7,158 nt of DNA, taken from contig JACMKH010000423.1 in NCBI GenBank assembly GCA_014380205.1, positions 1 to 7,158 on the forward strand. Direction: 5' to 3'. Numbering within the stretch: position 1 is the stretch's first letter; the number at the start of each line of letters is the position of its first letter. Positions 5,818-7,158 of the stretch are shown one piece after another. Both the position numbers and the translations under genes were made by a program. The DNA is from Sphingomonadaceae bacterium. GTDB lineage: Bacteria > Pseudomonadota > Alphaproteobacteria > Sphingomonadales > Sphingomonadaceae. The notes under the pieces were generated by a model that saw nothing but the letters and a program-made list of their open reading frames with translations, had not been told where the DNA came from and ran no database searches.

Positions 5818-5846
5818 CCGCCGCTATTCGGCGGCGATCGCCGCCG
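5818..5846. terminator. Overlapping GC-rich inverted repeats at the convergent gene ends
   Basis: CCGCCG (5818-5823), loop CTATT, CGGCGG (5829-5834) form a perfect 6-bp stem whose loop contains the ispG stop codon. The same CGGCGG also begins a perfect 18-base palindrome, CGGCGGCGATCGCCGCCG (5829-5846), so two alternative hairpins compete. The stem would appear in transcripts from both directions. No T-run follows on either strand, so a bidirectional terminator is plausible but unproven; the palindrome also simply encodes the Ala-rich IspG tail. Confidence 0.4.
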
Positions 5847-6951
5847 CTTCGGCCTCCGCCGCCTCGATCTCGGCGGCCTTGGCTTCGACCAGCGAGACGA
5901 TGTGATCGAGCATGTCGGCGTCCTTCACATGATGGTCGGTGACCCCCGAGAGATAGACCATGTGCGTGCCCGCACCGCCGCCGGTGATGCCGATGTCGGT
6001 CTCGCGCGCCTCGCCGGGGCCGTTGACGACGCAGCCGAGCACCGAGAGCGAGAGCGGCGTGTGGATGTGCTGGAGCCGCGCCTCGAGCGCCTCGACCGTG
6101 CGGATCACGTCGAAGCCCTGGCGCGCGCACGACGGGCACGAGACGACGCGCACGCCGCGCGAGCGGATGCCGAGCGACTTCAATATCTCATAGCCGACGC
6201 GGACCTCCTCCTCTGGCTCGGCCGAGAGCGAGACGCGGATCGTGTCGCCGATCCCCGCCCAGAGCAGCGCGCCGATGCCGATCGCCGATTTGACCGTTCC
6301 GCCGATCAGCCCGCCCGCCTCGGTGATCCCGAGATGGAGCGGGCAATCGACCGCGTCGGCGAGCTGCTGGTAAGCAGCGACCGCAAGGAACAGGTCCGAC
6401 GCCTTCACCGCGACCTTGAATTCGTGGAAATCGTGGTCCTGCAGGATCTTGATGTGGTCGAGCGCAGATTCGACCAGCGCCTCGGGACAGGGCTCGCCGT
6501 ATTTCTCGAGCAGGTCCTTCTCGAGGCTCCCCGCGTTGACGCCGATGCGGATCGCGCAGCCGTTCGCCTTGGCCGCGGCGATGACCTCCTTGACGCGGCT
6601 CTCGGCGCCGATGTTGCCCGGATTGATCCTGAGGCACGCCGCGCCCGCATCGGCGGCCTCGAGCGCGCGCTTGTAGTGGAAGTGGATGTCGGCGACGATC
6701 GGCACCTTCGCGGCGCGGACGATCGCGGAAAGCGCGGCGGTCGACGCCTCGTCGGGGCACGAGACGCGGATGATGTCGACCCCCGCCTCCTCGCAGCGCC
6801 GGATCTGATCGATCGTCGCGCGCGCGTCCGAGGTCGGCGTGTTGGTCATCGTCTGGACGGTGACGGGCGCGTCGCCGCCCACCGGCACCTTGCCGACCAT
6901 GATCTGGCGCGAGGAGCGGCGCGCGATATCGCGCCAGGGGCGGACGGACAT
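5824..6951 (-). CDS. ispG: 4-hydroxy-3-methylbut-2-en-1-yl diphosphate synthase (IspG/GcpE)
   Basis: A 375-residue cytosolic [4Fe-4S] enzyme that reductively opens methylerythritol cyclodiphosphate to HMBPP, the penultimate step of the MEP isoprenoid pathway. Length and architecture match E. coli IspG (372 residues), without the extra domain of plant and Chlamydia forms. The N-terminal TIM barrel shows [12 protein letters not shown] (29-40), IIRVSCPD (60-67), [15 protein letters not shown] (83-97), LRINPGNIG (107-115) and GITEAGG (208-214). The cluster ligands are Cys272 and Cys275 in [13 protein letters not shown], Cys307 in [10 protein letters not shown], and Glu314, each two residues on from E. 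coli Cys270, Cys273, Cys305 and Glu312. The tail after about residue 350 is Ala/Glu-rich and likely non-catalytic. The ATG at 6951 gives the expected N-terminus [20 protein letters not shown]; no clear Shine-Dalgarno precedes it. It is monocistronic as far as the window shows, divergent from the secreted-protein gene and convergent with the mutase gene. Confidence 0.97.
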   Translation of the reverse strand: MSVRPWRDIARRSSRQIMVGKVPVGGDAPVTVQTMTNTPTSDARATIDQIRRCEEAGVDIIRVSCPDEASTAALSAIVRAAKVPIVADIHFHYKRALEAADAGAACLRINPGNIGAESRVKEVIAAAKANGCAIRIGVNAGSLEKDLLEKYGEPCPEALVESALDHIKILQDHDFHEFKVAVKASDLFLAVAAYQQLADAVDCPLHLGITEAGGLIGGTVKSAIGIGALLWAGIGDTIRVSLSAEPEEEVRVGYEILKSLGIRSRGVRVVSCPSCARQGFDVIRTVEALEARLQHIHTPLSLSVLGCVVNGPGEARETDIGITGGGAGTHMVYLSGVTDHHVKDADMLDHIVSLVEAKAAEIEAAEAEAAAIAAE

Positions 6952-7042
6952 GGCGCACGATATACGCGCGCTGTATGACGAGCGAAAGGCTCCTCGGAGT
7001 GGAGCAACCCAGGCAATGCCGCCAGCGGAGGAGGGTATGCGG
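6952..7042. promoter_or_regulatory. Divergent intergenic region between ispG and a secreted-protein gene
   Basis: This 91-base gap must serve transcription of ispG leftward and of the next gene rightward. A TATATC hexamer on the minus strand (around 6959-6964) is a possible -10 close to ispG, with no good -35. A small stem, GCTCC (6989-6993) and GGAGC (7001-7005), is present. On the plus strand AGGAGG at 7029-7034 is a strong Shine-Dalgarno 8 bases before ATG 7043 and only 2 bases before ATG 7037, which decides the start of the following gene. Confidence 0.45.
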
Positions 7043-7158
7043 ATGAGAAAGAGTCGCTTGGCCGCGATGGGCCTGCTGGCTGGTGCGCTCGCCGGCGGCG
7101 CGCTCGCGTTCCAGCCGCGTCATGAGATGCGCTTCTGGTTCGACGCCGAGGCGGCCGC
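7043..7158 (+). CDS. Secreted or periplasmic protein, 5' end only
   Basis: Only the first 38 codons are inside the window. The translation begins [38 protein letters not shown]. It has a textbook signal peptide: a basic n-region (Arg2, Lys3, Arg5), a hydrophobic Ala/Leu/Gly core (about 6-20) and a likely signal peptidase I site after ALA (residue 22, before FQP). There is no lipobox cysteine, so export to the periplasm or beyond is expected. The in-frame ATG at 7037 would add only two residues (MR) and sits too close to the AGGAGG, so 7043 is preferred. The mature part is too short to identify a family. Confidence 0.75.
   Translation, partial: MRKSRLAAMGLLAGALAGGALAFQPRHEMRFWFDAEAA

Noticed and set aside
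5411..6139. Minus-strand open frame extending the polyprenyl synthase to 580 residues
   Set aside because: The upstream part overlaps the antisense of the chorismate mutase gene and ispG out of frame and has no motifs. The synthase has its normal length from 5410.
5902..6978. 358-residue plus-strand open frame opposite ispG
   Set aside because: It is highly Asp/Arg/Ala-rich and mirrors the codon structure of ispG, every motif of which is intact on the minus strand.
6981..7036. Riboswitch leader upstream of the secreted-protein gene
   Set aside because: Only one short 5-bp stem is visible, the leader is under 60 bases and no known aptamer consensus is recognised.
7151..7158. NotI recognition sequence GCGGCCGC at the exact window end, suggesting a cloning junction
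   Set aside because: GC-only octamers are common in such DNA and the reading frame of the signal-peptide gene runs straight through it, so there is no evidence of an artificial end.

Overview
The window looks like chromosomal DNA of a high-GC alphaproteobacterium, most probably a sphingomonad. Four genes support this: an IspG with the alphaproteobacterial architecture and an Ala/Glu-rich tail, a mitochondrial-type NDUFS4-like complex I accessory protein, a YghU-type glutathione transferase and a long-chain polyprenyl diphosphate synthase. Composition fits too: most genes are very GC-rich, which produces long meaningless reading frames opposite the true genes. The genus is inferred from resemblance, not demonstrated.

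Layout. At the left edge (1-312, +) is the 3' end of a gene whose product resembles a TonB-type C-terminal domain. A gap of about 600 bases follows with no convincing gene; it holds short tandem repeats, a perfect hairpin and an AT-rich stretch. Next is a single large gene (911-2965, +; an alternative GTG start lies at 836) for a protein of about 684 residues of unknown role. Its C-terminal third carries a recognisable PD-(D/E)XK nuclease signature. The gene is less GC-rich than its neighbours, uses rare codons such as TTA, and is bordered by lower-GC spacers, so it looks like an accessory insertion. A 167-base convergent gap separates it from the core genes.

From 3133 to 5410 three genes lie on the minus strand in tight succession, in transcription order: polyprenyl diphosphate synthase (ispB type), NDUFS4-like protein, and YghU-like glutathione-dependent oxidoreductase. 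Gaps are 11 and 23 bases, and the Shine-Dalgarno of the second gene overlaps the stop of the first, so this is a likely operon. A small AroQ-class chorismate mutase (5508-5816, +) is divergent from it across a 97-base gap and ends 7 bases from the convergent end of ispG (5824-6951, -). At the right edge a secreted-protein gene starts (7043, +) and runs out of the window.

How they fit together. IspG makes HMBPP in the MEP isoprenoid pathway. The polyprenyl synthase builds the long side chain used for ubiquinone. Chorismate is the branch point for prephenate (through the mutase) and for the ubiquinone ring precursor 4-hydroxybenzoate. The NDUFS4-like protein belongs to complex I, which uses ubiquinone. 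The core part therefore has an isoprenoid/quinone/respiration theme, though shared regulation is not shown. The strongest candidate for undescribed biology is the stand-alone PD-(D/E)XK protein; the rest is ordinary core genome.
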